Source of the DNA: Parapedobacter koreensis
Lineage (GTDB): Bacteria; Bacteroidota; Bacteroidia; Sphingobacteriales; Sphingobacteriaceae
Direction: 5' to 3'
Assembly (NCBI RefSeq): GCF_900109365.1
Contig: NZ_FNZR01000012.1
Coordinates: 62,001 to 126,000, forward strand
Length of the DNA: 64,000 bases
Shown here one piece after another: positions 52,101 through 58,293 of this stretch. The position numbers and the translations under genes were made by a program. Every line of letters begins with the position of its first letter. Position 1 is the stretch's first letter. The notes under the pieces are model-generated. The model searched no databases. It was not told the origin of the DNA and saw only the letters and a list, made by a program, of their open reading frames with translations.

Positions 52101-52434
52101 TTACCTCGCTGCTGCCGATGGCAGTTGCGAAAGCCCGCGTGTACCCATCCGCGTGGAAATCAGCAATGCCGGCATCCAGGCACCAAACACATTCAGTCCG
52201 AATGGAGACGGTCACAACGACACCTGGCACATCGCTGGTCTTGCCAGTTATCCGCATGCCACCGTACACATCTTCAACCGCAACGGACAACTGCTCTACA
52301 CGCAACGCACCGGAGCTCCGGATTTCGACGGCCGGTATAGGGGCTCCGATCTGCCTGTGGGAGCTTATTTTTATATCATTGACCTCGGGATGGGGTGCGA
52401 TCCGCTTAAGGGGTCGATAAACCTGTTGCGGTAA
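49162..52434 (+). CDS. Large secreted protein with beta-helix, SprB-like repeats and type IX sorting domain
   Basis: 1090 residues. Signal peptide MNHLSRISTVALLLLLSLGL; right-handed beta-helix (about 30-420; TSNADSGPGTLREALQKATD); then several SprB-like beta repeats, each with a conserved cysteine pair region (GSITGLQITGATEFAWRNES, GSISGLQPMAGRAPYRYAWA); C-terminal gliding-motility-associated (type B) sorting domain (about 1000-1090) beginning with PNTFSPNGDGHNDTW and ending LPVGAYFYIIDLG. Exported by the T9SS and anchored at the surface or released, probably an adhesin. Monocistronic. Confidence 0.9.
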   Translation: MNHLSRISTVALLLLLSLGLHAEVFVVTSNADSGPGTLREALQKATDNGGSETDEIHFNLPGSGASAKTIRLRTRLPNITGNLIIDGSTQPGETLSINGAKVILVANMPDMEEETGYAYDKVALSLSGNFQLFELYGMIIKAFSTRSPEGYFDSGSAIHVNAQLQTLRLGARGKGNVLYNNARTILVGPEYGSHASIHTAQLKNNHIGVDEQGHFIDQHLQSTVDLIYTSNLTVGGSEDEGNIILATFLHSPTGDIDDVMSSDCAVTISNNRFGMDANGDNPYDFLYKLNTYFATGATRHPTGARATITMVNNEWGCSVGINGYNNATVTIQRNTFGATKDRTKMVPIYLHAIMVSYVSGRTLIGGESTVDGNLFTNILHHDYSGYKAVVYAQEAHNVELSHNSMYCNTVVPFIVENPLSEWQLIQDVDLTLDDVTESYASGTATKPGSRIELFYTDKDCESCQPKTYFATATANAQGKWRYDGLIDPDKNVIAAATYGRQSSEFTHPQIFLWIGKLEVEHLACDTELGSIKGAFVKHANKFQWLDEKGEVVGNTLDIEGLDAGTYYLTVNQFGCKVIDSVIIENTIPWIDVESAQYIHPNCDRGGEITWFNSNHVSELYWTDESGNPATDQAYFPKDLLPGRYWAHVKNYYGCEKTFGPFELIDQGGTPIVIDDTQLVVQAASCGSPSSGSITGLQITGATEFAWRNESGELIDTAQELHHVPAGGYRLYLSNGPCASETIYYYVDEEPPTDYPAYAVQIAAAYCGQPNGTIRIDLGSGVRPASLRWLNGNGREIGTTAQLDGLAPDIYTLLLTDAQGCEVQYGTYTVDNTPDLTLIATSVTVVNDACGHGTGSISGLQPMAGRAPYRYAWADERGTAVGQLAEATGLTAGRYRLTVTDANGCQVESAMYSILNDDGQLAPPTAPEVLALCSPGKVSISYTGSPDYHYRLYPALQGGVMIEENTGITPFEVYPTQTTTYYLAAADGSCESPRVPIRVEISNAGIQAPNTFSPNGDGHNDTWHIAGLASYPHATVHIFNRNGQLLYTQRTGAPDFDGRYRGSDLPVGAYFYIIDLGMGCDPLKGSINLLR

Positions 52435-52594
52435 CGACCTACTAACTCCCCCCTTTCTCCCGCCATCCCCCGTATACGATGCGGTCCTGATCCGGGGTGT
52501 ATCCGGGAAAAAGCAAGATCCGCTCCGCATCCCCTACGGATAAACCCCGCATTACGGCAGAACAAAGGCAGGAAAAAAGAGAGAGGAAAGCTGG

Positions 52595-52912
52595 TCACTC
52601 CTGCCCCCAATACTCCCGGCGCAGCCGCTCCACATCTTCATCACGGAAATACTTCTTACCGCGTATCACTTTCGCCACACGGATCTCCCCTCGGCGCTGG
52701 CAGCGCAGCAACGTGCTTTCACTGATGCCCACGCGATCCAGCGTATACTCGGCAGAGCGGTACACCGTATCGGCCTCCCGCTTTTCAAGGATGAAGCGCA
52801 TGATTTCGCTGTGATCTTCCTGTAGCCGCTTTAGCTTAGGATAGAGCATACGAAGCAACGTACCGCAAGCATGGCAGGGTAGCGTGGTACGGTGTAGCTT
52901 GGTATTTTTCAT
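52595..52912 (-). CDS. Small helix-turn-helix protein (excisionase-like)
   Basis: 105 residues. N-terminal CHACGT with two cysteines; C-terminal half is a MerR-type winged helix (VGISESTLLRCQRRGEIRVA KVIRGKKYFRDEDVERL when read as two short blocks). Such proteins occur on Bacteroidota mobile elements and in defence islands as regulators or excisionase-like partners. Upstream a third membrane LytTR gene on the same strand starts its neighbour after 29 nt. Confidence 0.75.
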   Translation of the reverse strand: MKNTKLHRTTLPCHACGTLLRMLYPKLKRLQEDHSEIMRFILEKREADTVYRSAEYTLDRVGISESTLLRCQRRGEIRVAKVIRGKKYFRDEDVERLRREYWGQE

Positions 52913-52941
52913 ATCCGATAGTTGTAATCAGGTACGCAGGA

Positions 52942-53877
52942 TTAATCGCTGAGCCTTTTGTATCGCTGCCACCAATCGTCCACATGTTTCATCGAGCCTT
53001 TTACCAGCCGCTCGTTCCGCATGCCCATCTCACCATTTCCAAACCTCAACATCCACTTATAGGTAGCGATCTCCGTTCCTTTGATTTCATCGTGTTTGGT
53101 CTCCTTATCGGTGATGAGTTTGATGATGATCGCCCCGTTTATCAGGTACCGGCGTTTCAGCTTATAGAACCTGACCGGATCCAACACATTTTCCAATGCA
53201 GTAATGGTCATCCCCGTATGGTAGATATCGCCATTAATCATATGTACCAACCCAAAGCCGGGACCACCGATCACGCATCCGATGTCCCGCTCGGACACGA
53301 TCAATTTTTCTTTGTTGTACGTCACCGTGATGTAGGCGGTTTCATGTGCCGGTTCTGTCAGCTGTACTTGTCTGTGCAGGTACCAGAATGCATACCCAAA
53401 GCTCAGGGCAACCAATAGAAAAAGGACAATCCATACTTCGAAACGAAAGTATCCCGAACTGTTGATATCAATGCCCATTATCCAATAAAGGCCCATGGCC
53501 ATCAAAATGCTCAACCCCCAACTACCCACAAGGGGCAACGCAATCTGCATGAACAACCTGTTCTTGAAATCCTTACGCCAATCCGATTGAGCGTCCAGCC
53601 ATTGGGTGGCCCATGTCGCAAACTCCCACACAACCACCACAATCACATAGCTTCCCAGAAAAGATGATAAAAGCAGCAACTTATGGCTGGTCAATAAACT
53701 ACCGATCACTGCCCAACGCTTGCCTACCAGTACCATCAGCAGGGCCAATGGTACGGCTATCCAGAGGCGGTGGCGCCGGGGGATGTAACGTTGTTCTCCC
53801 CGTTTCCCCAGATTACGAAAACACGTTTTGATGTTGTTTGATAGCTGTTTAAACATGTGCAAATGAGTTCTATTCAT
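52942..53877 (-). CDS. Membrane protein with C-terminal LytTR DNA-binding domain
   Basis: 311 residues from the ATG at 53877; further ATGs at 53856 and 53901 exist. N-terminal basic region, then four hydrophobic helices (RLWIAVPLALLMVLVGKRWA; LLLLSSFLGSYVIVVVVWEF; VGSWGLSILMAMGLYWIMG; WIVLFLLVALSFGYAFWYL), then a LytTR-like domain (about 200-305; YNKEKLIVSERDIGCVIGGP; LVHMINGDIY; RRYLINGAIIIKLITD). The domain is divergent from the two others in the window. Probably a membrane sensor-regulator; the target is unknown. Confidence 0.75.
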   Translation of the reverse strand: MNRTHLHMFKQLSNNIKTCFRNLGKRGEQRYIPRRHRLWIAVPLALLMVLVGKRWAVIGSLLTSHKLLLLSSFLGSYVIVVVVWEFATWATQWLDAQSDWRKDFKNRLFMQIALPLVGSWGLSILMAMGLYWIMGIDINSSGYFRFEVWIVLFLLVALSFGYAFWYLHRQVQLTEPAHETAYITVTYNKEKLIVSERDIGCVIGGPGFGLVHMINGDIYHTGMTITALENVLDPVRFYKLKRRYLINGAIIIKLITDKETKHDEIKGTEIATYKWMLRFGNGEMGMRNERLVKGSMKHVDDWWQRYKRLSD

Positions 53878-54176
53878 GCAAGGCCACGTCATTGACGGCA
53901 TGGCCGCACTACGGTTTCAAAAATTTGTCGACACAGCAAAATGCATACAGTTATGGTATAGTCGGTAGAAGTGTGACAAGCGAATATAAGCACGTTTGCG
54001 AATGAAACCAAACCTGACAGCCCGCTACATAACCATTCCATTTCCGTTTCACCGCCGCTTTTTTCCGATTCAAGCAACTTGGTTGGGAAAGCAATGTGGC
54101 ATTCGATAGCTTTGCCGCCGACGATTGCACAAGGCGTGCAATACATTAATTATCAATAATTTAAATAATTAAAAAC

Positions 54177-54578
54177 ATGAAAAAACAACCATTAAATTCG
54201 CTGGGTGTGCAGCAGGTTTTGCTGGCTCTCTACAGCCTACCCGAAAATGAATTGCAACATGAAAGCCAACAGGCGCTCGAAGACCTGCCCAGATGGCTAC
54301 TACGGCACTTTGATCTGAGGTCCCATCAGCTGCAATACCTCGGAACTATCCCGGCAGACTACATCTCCATTTTGGCAGAAAACATCTCCCATTTTCTGTC
54401 GCTGCGCCAGCCCATTCAATTGGTAGTTCCTTATTCCGACGAGTTGCCTCCCATCGACCATCCGGGCAAATTGCTGATTACCGGTGAATCGACAACGGCC
54501 ACCTATGTGCCCAACCAAGGATACACACTTTCCAAATCGCTGCAAATCACATTCGTGTTGCCGCCATCAGCGCATTGA
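54177..54578 (+). CDS. Hypothetical protein, 133 residues
   Basis: Soluble, no signal peptide; helical N-terminal part (LGVQQVLLALYSLPENELQH) and beta-rich C-terminal part. Not recognised. It is flanked by a terminator (54589) and then a Crp/Fnr gene in the same direction. No function offered. Confidence 0.55.
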   Translation: MKKQPLNSLGVQQVLLALYSLPENELQHESQQALEDLPRWLLRHFDLRSHQLQYLGTIPADYISILAENISHFLSLRQPIQLVVPYSDELPPIDHPGKLLITGESTTATYVPNQGYTLSKSLQITFVLPPSAH

Positions 54579-54588
54579 TATTCACAGA

Positions 54589-54612
54589 CCGGGGTTGTAG
54601 GCCCCGGCTTTT
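54589..54612 (+). terminator. Terminator before the Crp/Fnr gene
   Basis: CCGGGG-TTGTAGG-CCCCGG stem followed by CTTTTC, between the 133-residue orphan and the Crp/Fnr gene, whose start codon lies only 16 nt further on. Confidence 0.7.
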
Positions 54613-54628
54613 CTCGCCCCACTGCCAC

Positions 54629-55234
54629 ATGAAACAGACATATCATACGCCAGCATCCGCCTTTGTCCCGCTCCTTTTCTACTGGACTCACTATTGCCCG
54701 CTTGACGTCTCGCACCACGAGTGGCTACACATTCACGGCAAGGAGCTAACCGCCAAACGCGGCACTCGGCTTTTCGAGCCCGGCGACCGGGGTGATTATG
54801 TGTACTTCGTATGCGACGGGCTATTAGCTACAGCTTGGTGGGATGCCGAGGGTAATAGGCGGATTGATCGTTTCCTGCCGCCTCTGCATAGTGCGCTTAC
54901 CAGAAACAATCTCTACACGCATCGTCAGGTAGACTATGAGGTGGTAGCGCTACGAAAAAGCGTCCTTATTTGTATTCCAGCGAATGCATTAAAGGCCTAC
55001 AAAGAAACCTGCACCGAGGCCAATACTTTGGTGCACGTGATGGAGCAGAAGAAGCTGAAACAATACCGGAAGAAAAGCAGGCTGATGCTGATAAAGCACG
55101 AGATAGCGCGTTACCGGGCATTTGCCACGGATGACTACATGAAGTCCATGCGTCTCCTCACCTTTCAAGAGGAGCAAGCGGATTATCTGGGCATTTCAAG
55201 GCGCACGATTGCAAGAGCAATGGAGCAACTTTGA
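54629..55234 (+). CDS. Crp/Fnr-family transcriptional regulator
   Basis: 201 residues from the ATG at 54629 (the frame is open upstream across the terminator). N-terminal cyclic-nucleotide-like beta-barrel (RLFEPGDRGDYVYFVCDGLL), C-terminal HTH with LTFQEEQADYLGISRRTIAR. The ligand of this Bacteroidota group is unknown. A near-copy of the HTH (FQQEQVDYLGNS) lies just downstream in 55280-55325. The two genes here are independent of WYL. Confidence 0.9.
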   Translation: MKQTYHTPASAFVPLLFYWTHYCPLDVSHHEWLHIHGKELTAKRGTRLFEPGDRGDYVYFVCDGLLATAWWDAEGNRRIDRFLPPLHSALTRNNLYTHRQVDYEVVALRKSVLICIPANALKAYKETCTEANTLVHVMEQKKLKQYRKKSRLMLIKHEIARYRAFATDDYMKSMRLLTFQEEQADYLGISRRTIARAMEQL

Positions 55235-55284
55235 CGAGGGGTGTCAATATAAAAATACTTTTGCTATTCAGCATAGCTTTTTCC

Positions 55285-55325
55285 GGCACCTTCCAGCAGG
55301 AGCAAGTGGATTACCTCGGTAATTC
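55285..55325 (+). pseudogene. Short decayed copy of the Crp/Fnr HTH region
   Basis: TTCCAGCAGGAGCAAGTGGA and the next bases read FQQEQVDYLGNS, clearly homologous to FQEEQADYLGIS of the gene 100 nt upstream. It is embedded in the 3' end of the convergent WYL gene region and has no body. Local duplication remnant. Confidence 0.5.
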
Positions 55326-56336
55326 CTCCGGGTATAACTCCTGCATCCGTGCAATACGTCGAGCGATCCGCCGTTGCAGGTCCCGGGGCGACAATACCTT
55401 CAACGCTTCGCCGAAGCCAAGCAATTCGCGCTCCAACTCAAAATTGAGCACCACGCATATGCAGATGATAGCCCCTGTCTCATCCTGTTTCAAAAGTTCT
55501 TGCGAGGTATGCAGTGGCTTGGTCAGCACATACGGCGCATGGCGGGGGTGTATCCATAGCACGACTTTACGTCCCCTGTCACGCGCTGACTTGGTCACCC
55601 CGATGGTATCGGCATAATAGCGGTCAAAGTCGACGCCATCATATTCCACAAACCCATTAGCGGCCATCTCCTGCACCTCCACCATACGGTCCAATGCAAG
55701 TGTTGCCAGTGTCTTTCCTTTTTTGGGCTTTGCAATGAGGAACCAGCGGTTGCGGTATTCTTTCAGTAAATAGGGATAGTAAACGCCCTGTGTAGGCGCC
55801 GCCGCCTTGAATGACTGATATTCGATCAGCAACGGTACCTTGCGCAGGATGGCTTGGTGCAGGGGTGTGATGAAGTGCAAGCCCTTGAGCTGGCCATTAC
55901 CCTCGAATTGGACGTGGCTGTGACCGCCCTTGGCGTGTTGTTGCAGCGTATTCTCCAAACGGGCCACCATATCACTCATGTCCTCAAAATACTGGAAGCC
56001 ATTGAGCTGGCGGAGTACCGATACCGCTTCGCGCATCTTCTCCATATCGGCATCGCTGATGGGCGAGTTGGAAATGCTGTAAGTTGGATCGGCATAGGTG
56101 TAATATTTCCGATTGTTTACGACGATGGGCGCATTGTACCCCAGCTTATCGCTGCGCATCAGCTGGATATCGGCCTGGATGGTGCGTTTGCTCACGCCAT
56201 CCTTAATGCCTTCGTATTCATACAGCGCCTCCGAAACCTTTTCAATCAAGCTTTCCAAGGTCCATTTGCGGTAGCGGTTGCGCAGGCAGTTATCGATGGT
56301 TTTATACCGGATGAGGGCAAGTTTATTGGTGGCCAT
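55311..56336 (-). CDS. WYL-domain transcriptional regulator
   Basis: 341 residues from MATNKLALIRYKTIDNCLRN (ATG at 56336; the frame is open 20 residues upstream but the upstream part is inside the operator region). N-terminal winged helix (about 1-80; SKRTIQADIQLMRSDKLGYN), linker, WYL domain (about 150-240; PLLIEYQSFKAAAPTQGVYY, EYRNRWFLIAKPKKG) and WCX-type C-terminus. WYL regulators sense nucleic acid ligands and control DNA- or RNA-damage and defence genes. Divergent from the noncoding RNA, slipin and rtcB unit, so it likely controls that unit. An 11-bp palindrome sits at its own promoter. Confidence 0.92.
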   Translation of the reverse strand: MATNKLALIRYKTIDNCLRNRYRKWTLESLIEKVSEALYEYEGIKDGVSKRTIQADIQLMRSDKLGYNAPIVVNNRKYYTYADPTYSISNSPISDADMEKMREAVSVLRQLNGFQYFEDMSDMVARLENTLQQHAKGGHSHVQFEGNGQLKGLHFITPLHQAILRKVPLLIEYQSFKAAAPTQGVYYPYLLKEYRNRWFLIAKPKKGKTLATLALDRMVEVQEMAANGFVEYDGVDFDRYYADTIGVTKSARDRGRKVVLWIHPRHAPYVLTKPLHTSQELLKQDETGAIICICVVLNFELERELLGFGEALKVLSPRDLQRRIARRIARMQELYPEELPR

Positions 56337-56363
56337 AAGGATGCTATACAGTTTTTCGAGATT

Positions 56364-56371
56364 CAAATTTA
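56364..56371 (-). promoter_or_regulatory. -7 element of the WYL gene
   Basis: Minus-strand TAAATTTG fits TAnnTTTG. A TTG that could serve as -33 lies 17 nt upstream and overlaps the palindrome at 56387-56411. Confidence 0.6.
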
Positions 56372-56386
56372 ATCGTTCTGTTCTAC

Positions 56387-56411
56387 AACTGCGCAATCGA
56401 ATTGCGCAGTT
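56387..56411. promoter_or_regulatory. Perfect 11-bp palindromic operator at the WYL promoter
   Basis: AACTGCGCAAT-CGA-ATTGCGCAGTT is a perfect inverted repeat of 11 bp with a 3-nt centre, over the -33 region of the WYL promoter. Its half-site core ACTGCGCA recurs at 56512-56519, with a variant ACTACGCA at 56499-56506 spaced 13 bp, just upstream of the putative RNA promoter. This suggests the WYL protein represses itself and acts at the divergent promoter. Confidence 0.65.
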
Positions 56412-56498
56412 ATTGCTAAAAACGCACGATTTAAAAATAAAATTAAATTTATCACACTGTATTACAATAATTTAAAACAAAAAACAGCCATTCAAAAA

Positions 56499-56538
56499 AA
56501 CTACGCAAAAGCACTGCGCACTACCACTTGCATCTTTG
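56499..56538 (+). promoter_or_regulatory. Putative promoter and half-sites of the structured RNA-slipin-rtcB unit
   Basis: ACTACGCA (56499) and ACTGCGCA (56512) are tandem half-sites 13 bp apart. CATCTTTG (56531-56538) resembles the -7 element with one mismatch and no clear -33, the layout expected for an activator-dependent promoter. Transcription would start near 56543. Confidence 0.4.
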
Positions 56539-56594
56539 TATCGTCGGCAGATGACATCACGTTCTTTGATCAGTAACACTACTTACTATACGAA

Positions 56595-56704
56595 ATCCGC
56601 CTTCAGGCGGATAGCGACCGGCGCTGACGCGAGGCCCTGGGGTACACGTTTCACAAGCGTGGCAGTGTGGCCGCCGATGGCGGGCCATATACTGGCCGAG
56701 GGAG
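56595..56704 (+). ncRNA. Structured leader of the RNA unit (hairpins)
   Basis: Consecutive hairpins: ATCCGCC-TTCA-GGCGGAT (56595-56612); an anticodon-arm-like CACGT-TTCACAA-GCGTG (56645-56661); TGGCCGCC-GAT-GGCGGGCCA (56668-56687, one bulge). No ORF of note. The GCCGATG within the last hairpin is also complementary to TATCGGC at 56751-56757, so the region may refold. Confidence 0.4.
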
Positions 56705-56800
56705 GCAAGGGTTGTTTTTTTGACGCTGCGGTCGTGGGTTCGATTCCCACTATCGGCTATGGCCGGTATAGCTCAGTTGGGTAGAGCACAGCCCCTATGC
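56705..56800 (+). ncRNA. Circularly permuted tRNA-like RNA 1 (YrlA/Y-RNA-like tRNA mimic)
   Basis: In order along the RNA: outer stem GCAAGGG (56705-56711), U-rich bulge TTGTTTTTTTGAC, anticodon-type stem 3' strand GCTG (56725-56728), T-arm GTGGG-TTCGATT-CCCAC (56734-56750, perfect), acceptor 3' strand TATCGGC (56751-56757), loop TATG, acceptor 5' strand GCCGGTA (56762-56768, pairs 7/7 with one G-U), TA, D-arm GCTC-AGTTGGGTA-GAGC (56771-56787), A, anticodon stem 5' strand CAGC (56789-56792), then CCCT-A-TGC (56793-56800) closing the outer stem. This is a tRNA fold with the acceptor end closed and the chain opened in the anticodon loop, the topology of the tRNA-like module of YrlA Y RNAs. All pairs were read by eye; a standard tRNA is excluded because the D-arm follows the T-arm. 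Confidence 0.65.
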
Positions 56801-56852
56801 AAGTTCGAATCCTGCTTCCAATTTAGGTTTGGAATAGCAAAATGGTAATGCA
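56799..56852 (+). ncRNA. Circularly permuted tRNA-like RNA 2
   Basis: T-arm GCAAG-TTCGAAT-CCTGC (56799-56815, one A-C mismatch), acceptor TTCCAA (56816-56821), loop TTTAGGT, TTGGAA (56829-56834, 6/6), TA, D-arm GCA-AAATGGTAA-TGC (56837-56851, three pairs, GG in loop), A. Same permuted order as element 1, adjacent and overlapping it by 2 nt, so the outer stem of element 1 and the T-arm of element 2 compete. An anticodon-type stem is not evident; GTAC/GTAC (56854-56857 with 56872-56875) or GCCC/GGGC could close it. Confidence 0.5.
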
Positions 56853-56887
56853 AGTACAGTAAGTTGGGCAGGTACGGTATCTGTGGT

Positions 56888-56930
56888 GCAATTTCGAGCA
56901 TCGCAACCGCCGTTGGGCCTGCAGCCGGGC
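56888..56930 (+). ncRNA. Possible degenerate third tRNA-like module
   Basis: T-arm-like GCAAT-TTCGAGC-ATCGC (56888-56904, one mismatch), then AAC-CGCC-GTT closing hairpin, then GCC-(TGCAGCCG)-GGC as a D-arm-like hairpin (56917-56930). Again T-arm first. Weak because the acceptor has only three or four pairs and the D-loop is atypical. Confidence 0.25.
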
Positions 56931-56967
56931 AACGCAATGGAAGAGGCCCCGGTCCGGACGGCCGTCA

Positions 56968-57020
56968 CCCGTCGCACCAACTGCCAAGTCCAGCGACTTG
57001 GCGGCATCGGCGAACGGGTG
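56968..57020 (+). ncRNA. Long hairpin upstream of slipin
   Basis: CACCCGT (56968-56974) pairs with ACGGGTG at the end, CGC with GCG, and a perfect inner hairpin GCCAAGTC-CAGC-GACTTGGC. Very stable; function unknown, perhaps a processing or binding site of the transcript. Confidence 0.4.
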
Positions 57021-57135
57021 TATGCTCATGGATCAGGGATACGCCAGCGCCTTGCCCGGCTCCGCCGCAGCGATGGGGAATCCCGGCATGCCCAACTTTA
57101 TTAAAACGAATGGATTAATTTTAAACAATAACACG

Positions 57136-58230
57136 ATGGAACGCGTAAACATCACGACCAACACCGTTGGTCTGGTTTTTAAGAATGGCGAATTGAAGCG
57201 TGTGCTGAGCAAAGGCTCACACTGGCTCTTTTGGGGCGAACGCGTGCAACGCTTCGACATGACCAAAGCATTTGCACCGGAGCAAGACCTGCGCACGCTG
57301 CTCGCACACGAGGCATTGGCATCCCTGCTGGAGGTGGTGGATGTAGCCGACAACGAGCTGGTGCTGGTCTACCAAGATCTGCGCTTTGCTACCGTGCTTA
57401 CCGCTGGCAAATATGCCTTCTGGAAAGGGGTAGGTGGCTACCGTTTCATCTGCGCCGATACCACGCAGTTGGAAATCGCGGAAGACATCGACCGCAACCT
57501 GCTCAATAGGCAACCGCTCTACCCATACGTACGGGCTTATACCGTCGAATCTTTCGAAAAAGGGCTATTGTTTATCGACGGCAAGTTTGACCGTTTGCTG
57601 GAATCCGGCAACTACGTGTACTGGAAAAACAACACCAGCACGACGGTAGTAAAGGCAGACATGCGCCAACTGGGCATGGAAATCCTTGGGCAAGAAATTC
57701 TCACCAAGGATAAAGCCCAACTGCGCATCAACTTCACGGTTACGTACCAAGTGGTCGACCTGGTGAAGGCGGTGGTACACAACAAGGAGTTTGAAAAACA
57801 ACTCTACGTGCTGGTGCAGCTGGCCCTGCGTGCGTTCATCTCCAACAAAGGATTTGACGAACTGATGGAAGGCAAGCAAGATATTGCCGACGCGGTGAAA
57901 AGCACCTGTGCCAGCAAAGCTGAAACGTTGGGCATACGGTTGATCGACTGCGGCGTGAAAGATATTATCCTACCGGGTGACATCAAGGAAATCATGAACC
58001 ATGTGCTGGTGGCCGAGAAACGCGCACAAGCCAACGGCATCACCCGCCGGGAGGAAACGGCAGCCATGCGTAGCTTGCTCAACACGGCCAAGCTGATGGA
58101 AGACAACGCCATGCTCTGGAAAATGAAGGAAATGGAGCACGTGGAGAAAATCGCCGAAAAAATAGGCGAGATCACGCTCTCCGGCGGCGGCAACATCGTC
58201 GGGCAGCTAAAGGAGCTGTTTTCCAAATAA
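57136..58230 (+). CDS. Slipin family protein (SPFH/band 7), soluble form
   Basis: 364 residues from MERVNITTNTVGLVFKNGEL (ATG at 57136; the frame is open upstream across the structured RNA, but codon use and start argue against that extension). SPFH domain about 165-300 (LFIDGKFDRLLESGNYVYWK, LRINFTVTYQVVDLVKAVV), coiled C-terminus (EKRAQANGITRREETAAMRS). No N-terminal membrane helix, unlike classical stomatins. In this position, slipin is a known companion of RtcB in RNA repair neighbourhoods; the mechanism is unknown. A strong terminator follows. Confidence 0.9.
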   Translation: MERVNITTNTVGLVFKNGELKRVLSKGSHWLFWGERVQRFDMTKAFAPEQDLRTLLAHEALASLLEVVDVADNELVLVYQDLRFATVLTAGKYAFWKGVGGYRFICADTTQLEIAEDIDRNLLNRQPLYPYVRAYTVESFEKGLLFIDGKFDRLLESGNYVYWKNNTSTTVVKADMRQLGMEILGQEILTKDKAQLRINFTVTYQVVDLVKAVVHNKEFEKQLYVLVQLALRAFISNKGFDELMEGKQDIADAVKSTCASKAETLGIRLIDCGVKDIILPGDIKEIMNHVLVAEKRAQANGITRREETAAMRSLLNTAKLMEDNAMLWKMKEMEHVEKIAEKIGEITLSGGGNIVGQLKELFSK

Positions 58231-58243
58231 ATTAAATCATGTA

Positions 58244-58279
58244 CCTTGCCGGAAAACGTTGTTCCGGCAGGGTTTTTTA
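58244..58279 (+). terminator. Strong intrinsic terminator between slipin and rtcB
   Basis: CCTTGCCGGAA-AACGTTG-TTCCGGCAGGG, 11 pairs with one G-U, followed by TTTTTT, 13 nt after the slipin stop and 15 nt before the rtcB ATG. rtcB therefore depends on readthrough or on antitermination. Confidence 0.85.
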
Positions 58280-58293
58280 ATCCGTTAAAAAAG

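Noticed and set aside
56673-56757. Normal-order class II tRNA between GCCGATG and TATCGGC
   Set aside because: The 85-nt span fits a Leu/Ser tRNA and the T-arm is perfect, but there is no D-arm with G18G19, no T8/A9 and no anticodon arm. The permuted fold explains the sequence better.
56998-57135. N-terminal extension of slipin from 56998
   Set aside because: It would be read from the structured RNA region, has low-complexity composition and no homology to slipin; the ATG at 57136 gives the family start.
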